Positions 32,220 to 40,196 of a stretch of DNA of 43,533 nt are shown here, piece by piece (position 1 is the stretch's first letter; each line of letters opens with the position of its first letter). The translations under genes were made by a program, and so were the position numbers. Origin of the DNA: CAZJHX01 sp964545715. GTDB lineage: Bacteria > Myxococcota_A > UBA9042 > GCA-2863065. The DNA lies in the NCBI GenBank assembly GCA_964545715.1, contig CAZJHX010000090.1:1-43533 (forward strand). The letters run 5' to 3'. The notes under the pieces are model-generated. The model was not told the DNA's origin. It did not search any database and worked only from the letters and a program-made list of their open reading frames with translations.

Positions 32220-33487
32220 GCACCAAAATGGTGCAGGGTGGGAGCGATCCAACCCAGCTCGGGCCCCAACATCGACAGCATCAACACCGCAAAGGCGGCC
32301 AGCGCCAGCCAGCTGGGCGTGTCGGTGCTGCCGGGCAGGTCGCGCTGGGCTAGAAAGTAGAGGCCGTACAGGCCCAGTACCACGATCATGGCGTACAGCT
32401 TGGGGTCGGCGAGCGCGGGACCGCCCCAGACGAAGTTGCTCCACACCATGCCGGTGGCGGCTGCGGCGGCCAGCAGCAGCGTGGCCATCAGCGCCAGGCG
32501 GCCCTCCAGCGCGTCGCGCTGCGGGGAGTGTTCGGCCGGCGGGCGGTGGGCGACAAAACAGAGACCGAGCGCCGTCAGCGCCAGCGTCAGCGGCAGGGCG
32601 GGCGCGGCCGGGCCCCCGTTGTAGGGACCGTCGGGCGTCTTGATGTCGCCGGCGCGCTCGCCCAGCTGGCCGTCGCGCTGGACCGTAGCCGACGCCTGTG
32701 CGGTCAGGTCGTCAGCGGTCACACCGAGGTCCCGAGGGATGGCCGCGCTAAAGAGCAGCAGCACGTGCAGGCCGACTCCGACCAGGGCCGCCCGCTCCGT
32801 CCAGCGATGGGTCGGCGTCGTGTGCGCGACGCGCCGCACGATGGCCGTCATGAGCGCGATGGCCAGCACCAGCACCGCAAGCATGCGCAGCGGACCCTCG
32901 CCGGGCAATGCCGCGCGTGCCGGCAGCGTGATCTGGGCGCCCTGAGCGCCCGCGGGATCGGCTAGCGCCACGCTGACGGTCGCCGGCTCACCATCGGCGT
33001 AAACCGTGACGGCGGAGGCCTTCGTGCCCGCCAACGGCAGCGCGGTGATCAGCAGCGCACCAGCCAGGAGGCCGATCGCCTGACCGCGCAGCCTGATGAG
33101 CGCCAGTAACGCGACAGCGGCGGCGGCGCCAACGCCAAGCACGGCCAGCAGCACATGAGGAATCGCCCAGCCCGCCCAGCCGACCAGGTCCGGCCCGGCC
33201 AGGGTCGCCGACCAGACCGCCGCGATCAGCGCCAGCACGGCCTGCGACGGCACGACCTGAGTTGTGATGGGCAGCTTGGGACGCCAGGCCAGCAAAGCCG
33301 CCGGGATGCATGTGGCCAGCACGGCGGCGCCGGCCCATCCGGTTGGCAGCAGCGTGCCGCGAGTCACCAGCATGAGCACGGCGCCGGCGATCTGAATGCC
33401 CGCGGCGACGCGGATCAGGCCAGATTGGCGCTGCTGGTGTGCGGCGAACCAGACGGCCGCCGCGGCAAACAGAATCAACGTGCTCAT
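32216..33487 (-). CDS. CcsA/ResC-like cytochrome c assembly protein with altered WWD motif
   Basis: 423-aa polytopic membrane protein. ATG at 33487 overlaps the ResB-like stop (ATGA); a longer frame to 33670 lies in that gene and is rejected. Near residues 348-362 it reads VWSNFVWGGPALADPKLYAM, which aligns with the heme-handling WGxxWxWDPKE motif of CcsA but lacks both inner Trp residues and the Glu, keeping only the outer WG and the DPK. A His lies in TM sequence GLHVLLL and another near the end (LHHFGA), as in CcsA. Position after ResB and a multiheme cytochrome supports a role in system II heme attachment. Family call by motif and context. Confidence 0.7.
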   Translation of the reverse strand: MSTLILFAAAAVWFAAHQQRQSGLIRVAAGIQIAGAVLMLVTRGTLLPTGWAGAAVLATCIPAALLAWRPKLPITTQVVPSQAVLALIAAVWSATLAGPDLVGWAGWAIPHVLLAVLGVGAAAAVALLALIRLRGQAIGLLAGALLITALPLAGTKASAVTVYADGEPATVSVALADPAGAQGAQITLPARAALPGEGPLRMLAVLVLAIALMTAIVRRVAHTTPTHRWTERAALVGVGLHVLLLFSAAIPRDLGVTADDLTAQASATVQRDGQLGERAGDIKTPDGPYNGGPAAPALPLTLALTALGLCFVAHRPPAEHSPQRDALEGRLALMATLLLAAAAATGMVWSNFVWGGPALADPKLYAMIVVLGLYGLYFLAQRDLPGSTDTPSWLALAAFAVLMLSMLGPELGWIAPTLHHFGA

Positions 33488-34716
33488 CCCGCGGACTCCA
33501 GGGCCTTCTTCACGGCCGTGAGTTGTTGGGCGGGTCTGGCCAGCAGCCCGACGCCGCGCACGTGTAGGGCCCACTTGCCGCCCTTGCGGCTGGCGCGCAC
33601 CCGATAGCTGGGCAGCACGCCGGCGACCAGCAAGCCGATCAGCACCATGGTCAAGCCGGCCCATACCCACGGGTCGTGGTTGGTCCGGCCCACGGCAAGC
33701 TCCAGGACGACGCGCGGGTGTGTGCGCACGGCGAGGTCGGCCACCGACTCGGGTGGCGTGCCCGTGTTCAACAATACGCCGATGGGGTCGGCGGGCGCGT
33801 TGCCGCTCACCAGCAGCGTGGCCAGCGTTCGATCGCCCTGTGGCAGGTCGACTGGGCTGCCTACGGCCGCCGTTGTGCGGGTTGAGGCTCCCGCGTTGGA
33901 GATCTCCATGGCAAAGCCGCCCACCCCAGAGCGGCGCCGGACGCCGACCAGGGTCAGGCGATACCCCAGAAACTCGAGGTCACGCCCCGGCTTGAGGGTG
34001 GCCTGATGCGGCGAACCGTCGATGTTGATCAGGCACTGACGGTCGCCCAGCAGGCTGCCGTCACTGGTCTGAGAGCAGGTCATGTCGAAGTCCGGGTTCC
34101 ACGGCAGGCTGGTGTCGCCGGTCAGGTGCTCGGCGCGAAACCGTGACTTGGCGGCGTCGTCACCCCCCGTCATCACGAAAACACGGCCCCGCTCACCGGA
34201 CAGCTCGGCCACTGCCCACGCCGCGCACAGGGTCAGCACGCCGACGAGAACGATCACCACGCCCTCGGTGACGAGTCCGCGGGAGGCCAGGGTGGTGGCG
34301 CCCGCCTCGCGCACGCGCCACTTCGGCAGGGCGGCTTGCAGCGCCTGGGCGATCGGGGTCCCGGCATCGGGGCCGTCCACGTCGTCTGCGTCTACTACCG
34401 TTGCACGCCAGGCGTCCCCTGCGGCTTCTTCGGAGGGCTGCAGCTGTGACTTCACCAGGCGCGCGGAGACGTTCAAGATCAGCAGCACCACCAGGAGCTG
34501 GGTCGGCCATGCCCCGGCGACGTGATGCACGCCGAAGGCCCGGATTACCTGGGCCAGCGACGCCGAGTAGCTGTGGCCGATGGTGTCGTACGCTACGTGC
34601 TGCGGGACGACCATCCCCAGCGCCAACACGCCCAGCAGCATGCCGAGCAGGACGAAGGTCGTGCGTGGGGACGCCGAGACCAGAAACGCGTTGGAGTGGC
34701 GCTGCGCTGTGCTCAA
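33484..34716 (-). CDS. ResB/Ccs1-like cytochrome c biogenesis protein
   Basis: 410 aa, TTG start overlapping the cytochrome stop (TTGA). Membrane helices near the N-terminus (about 20-35, 70-85), at about 170-190 and near 350-370 frame a large periplasmic domain. The segment VWAGLTMVLIGLLVAGVLPSYRVR close to the C-terminus is the ResB pattern before its last conserved helix end. ResB and CcsA form the system II heme export and ligation complex. The first 180 residues are divergent. Call rests on layout, the terminal motif and neighbours. Confidence 0.75.
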   Translation of the reverse strand: MSTAQRHSNAFLVSASPRTTFVLLGMLLGVLALGMVVPQHVAYDTIGHSYSASLAQVIRAFGVHHVAGAWPTQLLVVLLILNVSARLVKSQLQPSEEAAGDAWRATVVDADDVDGPDAGTPIAQALQAALPKWRVREAGATTLASRGLVTEGVVIVLVGVLTLCAAWAVAELSGERGRVFVMTGGDDAAKSRFRAEHLTGDTSLPWNPDFDMTCSQTSDGSLLGDRQCLINIDGSPHQATLKPGRDLEFLGYRLTLVGVRRRSGVGGFAMEISNAGASTRTTAAVGSPVDLPQGDRTLATLLVSGNAPADPIGVLLNTGTPPESVADLAVRTHPRVVLELAVGRTNHDPWVWAGLTMVLIGLLVAGVLPSYRVRASRKGGKWALHVRGVGLLARPAQQLTAVKKALESAG

Positions 34717-35207
34717 GACTGGGGCCTCTTGCCGTGGTTTACGAGCGGAAGCGCCTTCTTGTACCGAAACGGCAGGATAGACGGCGTCTCCGGCGTGTGG
34801 CAGCGGCTACACATAGACACCGAGTCCCCGCGGCGCAGGCCCAGCGCTTCAGCCAGCTTCACGTCACGCATGACGTACCCCGGCCAATAGTCGGCGCCAG
34901 GCCCATGACAGCTCTCGCATTGGACGCCGTGGCCGCCGTCTCGGGTACTCGTGGTGTGGCAGCCGGTGCAGCGCGGATCCTCGCGGTCGGCAGGACCCAG
35001 GACATCCCAGGTGCGTGCGTGCGGCGTGGCCAGCCAGTCGCGGTACTCCGCCTGGTGACACGCCCCGCAGGCGGCAGCCCCGATCACGCCGTCGTCCCAG
35101 CGTGTGGCGTCCGCCCGGCCGCCCGGCGGCTCCGCGATGCCGTGATCGGCAACGGCAAGCACAGCGGCCCCGGCGACGATCGACATGAGCTGTGGGCGCA
35201 TCGGCAC
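34713..35207 (-). CDS. tetraheme periplasmic cytochrome c (cytochrome c554-like)
   Basis: 164 aa with a signal peptide ending near residue 25. Four CxxCH heme motifs: C47-H51 (CGACH), C80-H84 (CTGCH), C97-H101 (CESCH) and C133-H137 (CSRCH). Spacing with the block CESCHGPGADYW resembles the cytochrome c554 family, which often moves electrons in respiratory nitrogen or sulfur metabolism. GTG at 35207 has GGAG 9 nt upstream; an ATG at 35201 is an alternative. It is first in an operon with its own heme-attachment genes. Confidence 0.9.
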   Translation of the reverse strand: MPMRPQLMSIVAGAAVLAVADHGIAEPPGGRADATRWDDGVIGAAACGACHQAEYRDWLATPHARTWDVLGPADREDPRCTGCHTTSTRDGGHGVQCESCHGPGADYWPGYVMRDVKLAEALGLRRGDSVSMCSRCHTPETPSILPFRYKKALPLVNHGKRPQS

Positions 35208-35234
35208 GTGCGGTGACTCCGTTCAAGAGCGATT

Positions 35235-35264
35235 GCGCTACCAGTCCCACGGCAGTAGTGTCAA
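35235..35264 (-). promoter_or_regulatory. promoter of the cytochrome operon
   Basis: Minus strand: TTGACA (35259-35264), 18 nt, TAGCGC (35235-35240), about 28 bases before the GTG. The -10 is far from TATAAT but matches the TAGC pattern seen at other promoters in this window. Confidence 0.5.
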
Positions 35265-35293
35265 GCAACGGGCGACCTGCCCGGGGACTGGAC

Positions 35294-35298
35294 GGAGG
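35294..35298 (+). promoter_or_regulatory. Shine-Dalgarno sequence placing the coaE start at ATC 35306
   Basis: GGAGG with a 7-nt spacer to ATC. Starting there gives the standard CoaE N-terminus (M)HIVGLTGG. The nearest canonical start, GTG 35315, is 16 nt away and would leave only two residues before the P-loop region TGG. Confidence 0.5.
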
Positions 35299-35305
35299 CG
35301 CGGCT

Positions 35306-35914
35306 ATCCATATTGTGGGTCTGACAGGCGGTATCGCCAGCGGGAAATCCACAGTCGCGGCCGCGCTGCAACGTCGGGGTCTGCCGGTCGTCGACGCCGA
35401 TCAGCTGGCCCGCGACGTGGTGGCGCCCGGCCAGCCGGCGCTGGCGGCCGTAGTCGACGCCTTTGGCGCCGAGCTGCTCGATGAGGACGGCTGTCTCGAT
35501 CGCCGCGCGCTGGGTCGCGTCGTGTTTTCAGATGACGCCAAACGCAAGCGGCTGGAGTCGATCATGCACCCAGCCATCGGGCTGGCCAGCCAGCAGGAGT
35601 TCGTGCGGCTCCGGCGCGAGGGGCACGAGATCGCGTTCTGGGAGGCCGCGCTGCTGGTCGAGACGGGGTCCTGGCGCTCGATGGCGGCGCTTGTGGTAGT
35701 TTCGGCGCCGGCCGTGGTTCAACGCGCGCGGCTGCTGGCGCGGGACACCGATCTCACTGAGGCCGATGCGGATGAGCGCATCGCGTCGCAGATGCCGCTG
35801 GCGGAAAAAGAGGCCGTGGCCCACTTTGTGGTGGTTAACGACTCGACGACGGATGCGCTGGAGGCCCGGATCGACGCGATGCTCGACGGGCTGCGGGAGA
35901 AGCTGAATGGCTGA
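35306..35914 (+). CDS. coaE: dephospho-CoA kinase
   Basis: Last step of coenzyme A synthesis: phosphorylates dephospho-CoA. 202 aa if started at ATC 35306, matching the family's usual 200 or so. P-loop VGLTGGIASGKSTVA, then VVDADQLARDVV, the HPAIGLASQQEF block and EAALLVE. The start is unusual: no ATG lies near, GGAGG is ideally spaced from ATC, and only that codon restores the conserved first strand. GTG 35315 and GTG 35258 are alternatives. The stop overlaps the SDR start by 8 nt. Confidence 0.92.
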   Translation: MHIVGLTGGIASGKSTVAAALQRRGLPVVDADQLARDVVAPGQPALAAVVDAFGAELLDEDGCLDRRALGRVVFSDDAKRKRLESIMHPAIGLASQQEFVRLRREGHEIAFWEAALLVETGSWRSMAALVVVSAPAVVQRARLLARDTDLTEADADERIASQMPLAEKEAVAHFVVVNDSTTDALEARIDAMLDGLREKLNG

Positions 35915-36998
35915 TGTACTGGTGACCGGATTTCCGTCGTTCACGGCGAGGCGGCTGGTTCGCGTGCTTGTGACGGCGGGCGACCGGGTGCAGATCCTTG
36001 TGCGCCGGCGTCATCTCGAGACGGCCGAGCGCTTCGTGGCGTCTTGCGACGGACCCGGTGAGGCCGCGGTGCTGCCGGGCGACGTCGTGCTGATGGACCT
36101 GGGGCTGAGCGGCCCCGAGGTGCGCCGGCTGCTGCGCGAGGTGGAGGTCATCTATCACCTGGCGGACGTCTCGATGCGGTCCAAGCGCGCGGAGCAGGCG
36201 CAGCTGGTCAACGTGGACGGCACCCGATCGATCTTGGAACTGGCGCTGGGTGCGGACCGCCTGCGGCGCTTCAACTTCTTGTCGACGGCCTTTGTCTCGG
36301 GGGACCGGGTTGGCGTGGTGCTCGAGGAGGAGCTGCAGCGCAATCAACGCTTCCGCAGCGAGTTCGAGCGGACCAAATTCGAGGCGGAGAAGCGGGTGCG
36401 GCGCGCTGCCAGCGATATCCCGGTCTCGATCTTTCGGCCGTCGCTGATCGTCGGGGACAGCCGGACAGGCGAATTCGACACGCGCGATGACCCGTATCAC
36501 ATGATGCTGGCCTTTCTGAACGTGCCGCTGGATATCCCAATCCCGTTGCCCGGTCGCGGGGACTACCCGCTGAACCTGGTCCCGGTGGACTACGTCGTGA
36601 AGGCGCTGCACCACATCTCGTCCGACCCGCGCGGGGTGGGCTACACGTTCCACCTGACCGATCCGAATCCGCTGCCGGCCGCGCGCGTGCTGGACCTGCT
36701 GGCGGATCACGGCAACCGCAAGCGCCCGCGTGGCGCCATTCCGGCCGGACTTGCGCGGCGCCTGTTGAAGTTGCCGGGCATTGACCGCTTCGGGGCCCAC
36801 CCGTCCGTCGTCGACTACTTCAATCAGCTGGTCATCTACAACACGACAAACACGCTGCGCCTATTGACAGGCACCGACATCAGCTGCCCGCCGTTTGAGA
36901 GCTACGTGGGCAATCTGGTGACGCACTTGAAGACGGTCGGACAGACGACCGGAACGCACCCGAAGGAGGCTGACTATGGCACGAAGCAGGCTCGGTGA
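35907..36998 (+). CDS. extended SDR (NAD-epimerase/male-sterility-like) with altered active site
   Basis: 363 aa with a Rossmann N-terminus VLVTGFPSFTARRLVRVL, where the usual TGxxGxxG has lost its second and third Gly. YHLADVSMRS and NVDGTRSILELAL follow the extended-SDR pattern. The catalytic YxxxK position reads FERTK (SEFERTKFEAEK), so the Tyr is Phe, while the Ser/Thr element (FLSTAFVSG) remains. The C-terminal half has IFRPSLIVGDSRTGEFD and LNLVPVDYVV, as in thioester-reductase/fatty acyl reductase-like SDRs. Either it uses an alternative mechanism or it is non-catalytic. It overlaps coaE and the next gene. Confidence 0.78.
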   Translation: MADVLVTGFPSFTARRLVRVLVTAGDRVQILVRRRHLETAERFVASCDGPGEAAVLPGDVVLMDLGLSGPEVRRLLREVEVIYHLADVSMRSKRAEQAQLVNVDGTRSILELALGADRLRRFNFLSTAFVSGDRVGVVLEEELQRNQRFRSEFERTKFEAEKRVRRAASDIPVSIFRPSLIVGDSRTGEFDTRDDPYHMMLAFLNVPLDIPIPLPGRGDYPLNLVPVDYVVKALHHISSDPRGVGYTFHLTDPNPLPAARVLDLLADHGNRKRPRGAIPAGLARRLLKLPGIDRFGAHPSVVDYFNQLVIYNTTNTLRLLTGTDISCPPFESYVGNLVTHLKTVGQTTGTHPKEADYGTKQAR

Positions 36999-38499
36999 GC
37001 TGCTCGTCGCTGAGGGGACGGTAGAGGAGGCGCAGGTTGAGGCCGCGCTGGAGCAGCAGCGGTCGGGGGCCCGCAGAATCGGCGATCTGCTCGTGGACAG
37101 CGGCGCCCTGGATGCGGCCGCACTCCGCGAGGCGCTGGGCACCCAACACGGCCTGGCTGCGCTCGATCCCAACGAAGACCCGCCGGACCCCGCGGCGCTG
37201 TCACTGGTGCCGCCCGAGCTCGTGCGCCGGCTGCTCGCCGTCCCTCTGGGCGTGGACGGCAAGGCGCTCAAGATCGGCATGGTCGATCCCGGCGACACAG
37301 CGGCCCGATACGAGCTGTCCGCCGCGAGCGGCCACGAACAGCTGAAGGTGTCGGTGGTCTCGTCCGCTGACTTTGCGCGCTTCTCCGTGGAGACCTACTC
37401 CGCCGGGCCGGCTCTGACCGTCGCGGTCGATGGGGCCGAGGACGCCGCCCAGGCCCTGGCCGAGCACCTGCTGACCGAGCTGACGCGGCGCGATGCCAGC
37501 GACCTGCGCGTCGAGCCGCACGCCAGCGGCAGCCGTGTGCGCGCCCGCGTCGATGGCGTGCTGGAGACGCTGCTGACCGTGCCTGCTCGGCTCCACGGGG
37601 ACCTCGTGACCGCGCTCGAAGAAAAAGCGCCGTCTTTCGGGGTCGAGGCGGTGTCCGCCGAGTCCGCTTTTGGGGTCTGCACGACCATTCGCAGCGGCTC
37701 GGCTGAGGTGCGGGCGCTGGACTCGCTCGGGCTGCAGGACGCCGTCGCCTCGCGCCTGGGCAAGCTGCTGGAGGCCACTACCGGGCTGGTGCTGATCGCC
37801 GGCCCACGAGACAGCGGCCGTACCGCCACAGCTCTGGCCATCGCGAGCGCCGCAAATCGGCCGAGCCGTCAGCTGGTTACGGTCGGCGCGGCCGCGGTGG
37901 GATTGCCGGCGGCCATCGCGTGCACCGAGCTCGCCGGCGCGCTCAGCCTGGACCCTGACGTGCTGGTGGTGGACGCCGGCCGAGACCCCGACACCCTCGC
38001 GGGCGCTGTCGCCGCGGCGGTCGAAGGTCGCCTGGTGATCTGCGTCATGAACGGCTCGCGTGCCATCGGCTCACTGCTGGACCTGGCCGCGATGGGCGTG
38101 CCGCGCTACCAGATCGCCGCATCGCTGGTGTGCGTTATCGCGACGCGCCTGTGCCGCCGGCTGGACGACGACACCGCGGTCTCGCGCGACCCGACACCGG
38201 CCGAGCTGGTCGAGTTCGGCATCCCGGTCGAAAACGCGGCGGGTGGCTCCTTCCGCAAGGCAGTCCCTGCCGCGACCAACCACGGTACGGGCTTCGCGGG
38301 TCGCATCGGGGTCCAGGAGGCCGCCTTTGCCTCCGACGCGCTCCGTGCCGCCATCATCGGCGGCGACGCGGCGCACCGCCTGACCGAACTCGCTCGCGAG
38401 GACGGCTTCCACACGTTGTGGGAGGACGCGATCGTGAAGGTCATGAAAGGTCAGACGACCTTTGAAGAGCTGCGCGCCACCCTGACGGGCCCGCAGTAG
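36976..38499 (+). CDS. PilB/GspE-family protein with MshEN repeats and degenerate ATPase motifs
   Basis: 507 aa; GGAGG is 7 nt before the ATG. Residues 5-28 and 34-57 are two MshEN-type motifs (RLGELLVAEGTVEE..Q; RIGDLLVDSGALDA..Q), known in MshE-like ATPases to bind cyclic di-GMP. Residues about 170-200 keep DASDLRVEP and RARVDGVLETL of the secretion ATPase N2 domain. Walker A reads GPRDSGRT (276-283), with Arg for the catalytic Lys. Walker B reads VVDAGRDPDT in place of VGEIRDxET. The His box (TLHTNDA) is replaced by VMNGSRA. It has no zinc Cys cluster. It therefore looks like an inactive paralogue that may regulate a type II secretion or type IV pilus motor. The start lies 23 nt inside the SDR gene. 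Confidence 0.85.
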   Translation: MARSRLGELLVAEGTVEEAQVEAALEQQRSGARRIGDLLVDSGALDAAALREALGTQHGLAALDPNEDPPDPAALSLVPPELVRRLLAVPLGVDGKALKIGMVDPGDTAARYELSAASGHEQLKVSVVSSADFARFSVETYSAGPALTVAVDGAEDAAQALAEHLLTELTRRDASDLRVEPHASGSRVRARVDGVLETLLTVPARLHGDLVTALEEKAPSFGVEAVSAESAFGVCTTIRSGSAEVRALDSLGLQDAVASRLGKLLEATTGLVLIAGPRDSGRTATALAIASAANRPSRQLVTVGAAAVGLPAAIACTELAGALSLDPDVLVVDAGRDPDTLAGAVAAAVEGRLVICVMNGSRAIGSLLDLAAMGVPRYQIAASLVCVIATRLCRRLDDDTAVSRDPTPAELVEFGIPVENAAGGSFRKAVPAATNHGTGFAGRIGVQEAAFASDALRAAIIGGDAAHRLTELAREDGFHTLWEDAIVKVMKGQTTFEELRATLTGPQ

Positions 38500-38501
38500 G
38501 C

Positions 38502-38951
38502 CTAATTCAGCAGGGCTCGGAAGCGGTCGTCGTCGATGACCAGGTCGTGCTCTGTGCAAAACGCCAGCAGGCGCTGATGGATGCCGGCCATGCGGGCTGC
38601 GCTCCAGCGACGTCGCGCCTCCACGTTGCCGCCCAGCGCGCGATTGAAGGCGCGCGGAGGCAGCTTCTCGGCCAGGGCCGCCACCAGCGCCGCGCTCAGC
38701 TCGGCGTCCGGCTCCGCTTCGGCGAAGGCTTTCAGCTCTGCGATGCCGTCCTCGTAGGTCGCGCGCGGGATCTCGATCCACTGGTCGCCACCCGTGCGCT
38801 TGAGAATGCGCTCGCGCACCGTCTCGCCGTCCATGTGGCTGGTGTACTCGACGTCGCCGGTATCGGTGTTTACAAAATACACGGCGTCCGGGCTGGTGAT
38901 GATGAATGCGGCTTCGAAGTCGTCCCAGCGCACTGTCAGCGACCTGGGCAT
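38502..38951 (-). CDS. UPF0158-family protein
   Basis: 149 aa soluble protein. Matches the UPF0158 pattern: an N-terminal beta segment ending VYFVNTDTGDVEY, then EIPRATYEDGIAELKAFAE, and a C-terminal helical part RAFNRALGGNVEARRRW..RMAGIHQRLLAFCTEHDL. The family has no established function. Its ATG directly follows the stop of the acidic protein gene, and its stop lies 2 bases from the convergent PilB-like gene. Confidence 0.7.
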   Translation of the reverse strand: MPRSLTVRWDDFEAAFIITSPDAVYFVNTDTGDVEYTSHMDGETVRERILKRTGGDQWIEIPRATYEDGIAELKAFAEAEPDAELSAALVAALAEKLPPRAFNRALGGNVEARRRWSAARMAGIHQRLLAFCTEHDLVIDDDRFRALLN

Positions 38952-40187
38952 CTATAGGGTGGCTTCGGTGGTGATCGTTTTGGCGCGGATCAGCTGACTC
39001 AGCACGGCCACGGTCTCGAGGCGCGTCATGCTGTTCTGCTTCATGATCTTGTCCATGCTGGCCTTGCCGTCGACGCGCTCCAGCACGATGCCGATCTTGG
39101 GTACGGCCAGGAAGCTGCCCGGCATCGGCTCGTCGTTCTCCGTACGGAGGTGCGGCACCTTCTCCCAGGGGCCGATAATGGCGTGGTAGAGGTCCAGCAG
39201 CCGCTCCTCGTTGACCCGGATGAACTCGTTGAGGTCGTCGTTGAGGTCCGTGGATGCCAGCAGGCGCTCCAAAGAGATCAGCGCGCCGTCGCTGTCGCCC
39301 AGGCGGAAGAGGCGCAGTGCATCGTCAAACAGCAGCTCGGCCGGTCGGGTCCAGCCCGGTGTAGTGGGCTCGGCCGCGGGATCGTCCTCAGGCTCGGGGG
39401 CGTCGGCGTCCGCCGCGTCGGGCTCGTCAGCCACCACCACGTCCGGCACGTCCTCGCCGGGCTCCGCGATCTCGGCGCCCAGCGCCTGCATCTCGTCGTG
39501 GTCGTCCGCGTCGTCGCAGGTGTCCAGGTCCTCGTCGACCGGCGGCGTCTCAAACGCGCGAATGGCCTCTTCGGTGGCCACCGGAGTGCGTGCGTCCCCC
39601 AGCAGCTCGTCGCTGATGGCATCCACCACCACGGTCTTCTGCTCGTAGAAGTCTTCCCCACGCGGGTCGCCGCGTTGTGGCCCGATCTGGGTCTCGGCCA
39701 GCGGGTCGGCCGTGTCCTCCAGCGGATCCGGTGCAAAATGCGTTGCGCCCAGCGGGTCCACGTCGTCGCCCTCGAAAAGGTCAGCGACCAGGTCGTCGGA
39801 GGCCGCCCGCTCCTGCGCGTCGATGACCGCCTGCTCGGCTGCCGCCGCCTCCTCCGCCTCAGCGGTTGCAGCGTCATCCTCAGTCGTATCGTCTTCCGCT
39901 TCTTCGTACGGCTGCGTCTCGCCGGCGGGCGTTGCGGGCGTCTCCTCCGCGGGCTCTTCTACCGGCGCCGGGGCGGTCTCAGCCTCGGCAGCCAGCACCT
40001 CTTCACGCTGGTCCAACGCCAGCAAAAGCGCGTCCAGCGCCTCGACGGTGTTGCCCAGCCAGCGCTTGCGCTTCTTCTTCAGCGTCTTCAGGCGCGAGGT
40101 CCTGAGCGCGGACAGATCACTCCCCGAGGTGTTGGCCAGAAGGCCCTCGAGGACCTCTGTCAGCTCCACGACGTTCTCAACTGTCAA
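38952..40187 (-). CDS. acidic protein with C-terminal winged-helix-like domain
   Basis: 411 aa, TTG start 9 nt after argD. A basic helical head (about 1-65, with KTLKKKRKRW) leads into a long very acidic disordered region (about 65-265) containing repeated FAPDPLEDTADPLAE-type words. A helical hairpin (AELLFDDALRLFRLGDSDGALISLERLL) comes next, then a terminal 45-residue domain (IGIVLERVDGKASMDKIMKQ, LETVAVLSQLIRAKTI) like the small winged-helix or DUF4388-associated domains of deltaproteobacterial regulators. Probably a signalling or protein-interaction factor; no kinase, receiver or DNA-binding activity can be claimed. Confidence 0.7.
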   Translation of the reverse strand: MTVENVVELTEVLEGLLANTSGSDLSALRTSRLKTLKKKRKRWLGNTVEALDALLLALDQREEVLAAEAETAPAPVEEPAEETPATPAGETQPYEEAEDDTTEDDAATAEAEEAAAAEQAVIDAQERAASDDLVADLFEGDDVDPLGATHFAPDPLEDTADPLAETQIGPQRGDPRGEDFYEQKTVVVDAISDELLGDARTPVATEEAIRAFETPPVDEDLDTCDDADDHDEMQALGAEIAEPGEDVPDVVVADEPDAADADAPEPEDDPAAEPTTPGWTRPAELLFDDALRLFRLGDSDGALISLERLLASTDLNDDLNEFIRVNEERLLDLYHAIIGPWEKVPHLRTENDEPMPGSFLAVPKIGIVLERVDGKASMDKIMKQNSMTRLETVAVLSQLIRAKTITTEATL

Positions 40188-40196
40188 TGCTGCTCT

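Noticed and set aside
38440..38510. Bidirectional terminator between the PilB-like gene and the UPF0158 gene
   Set aside because: Stops are only two bases apart and no stem followed by a T-run is visible on either strand.
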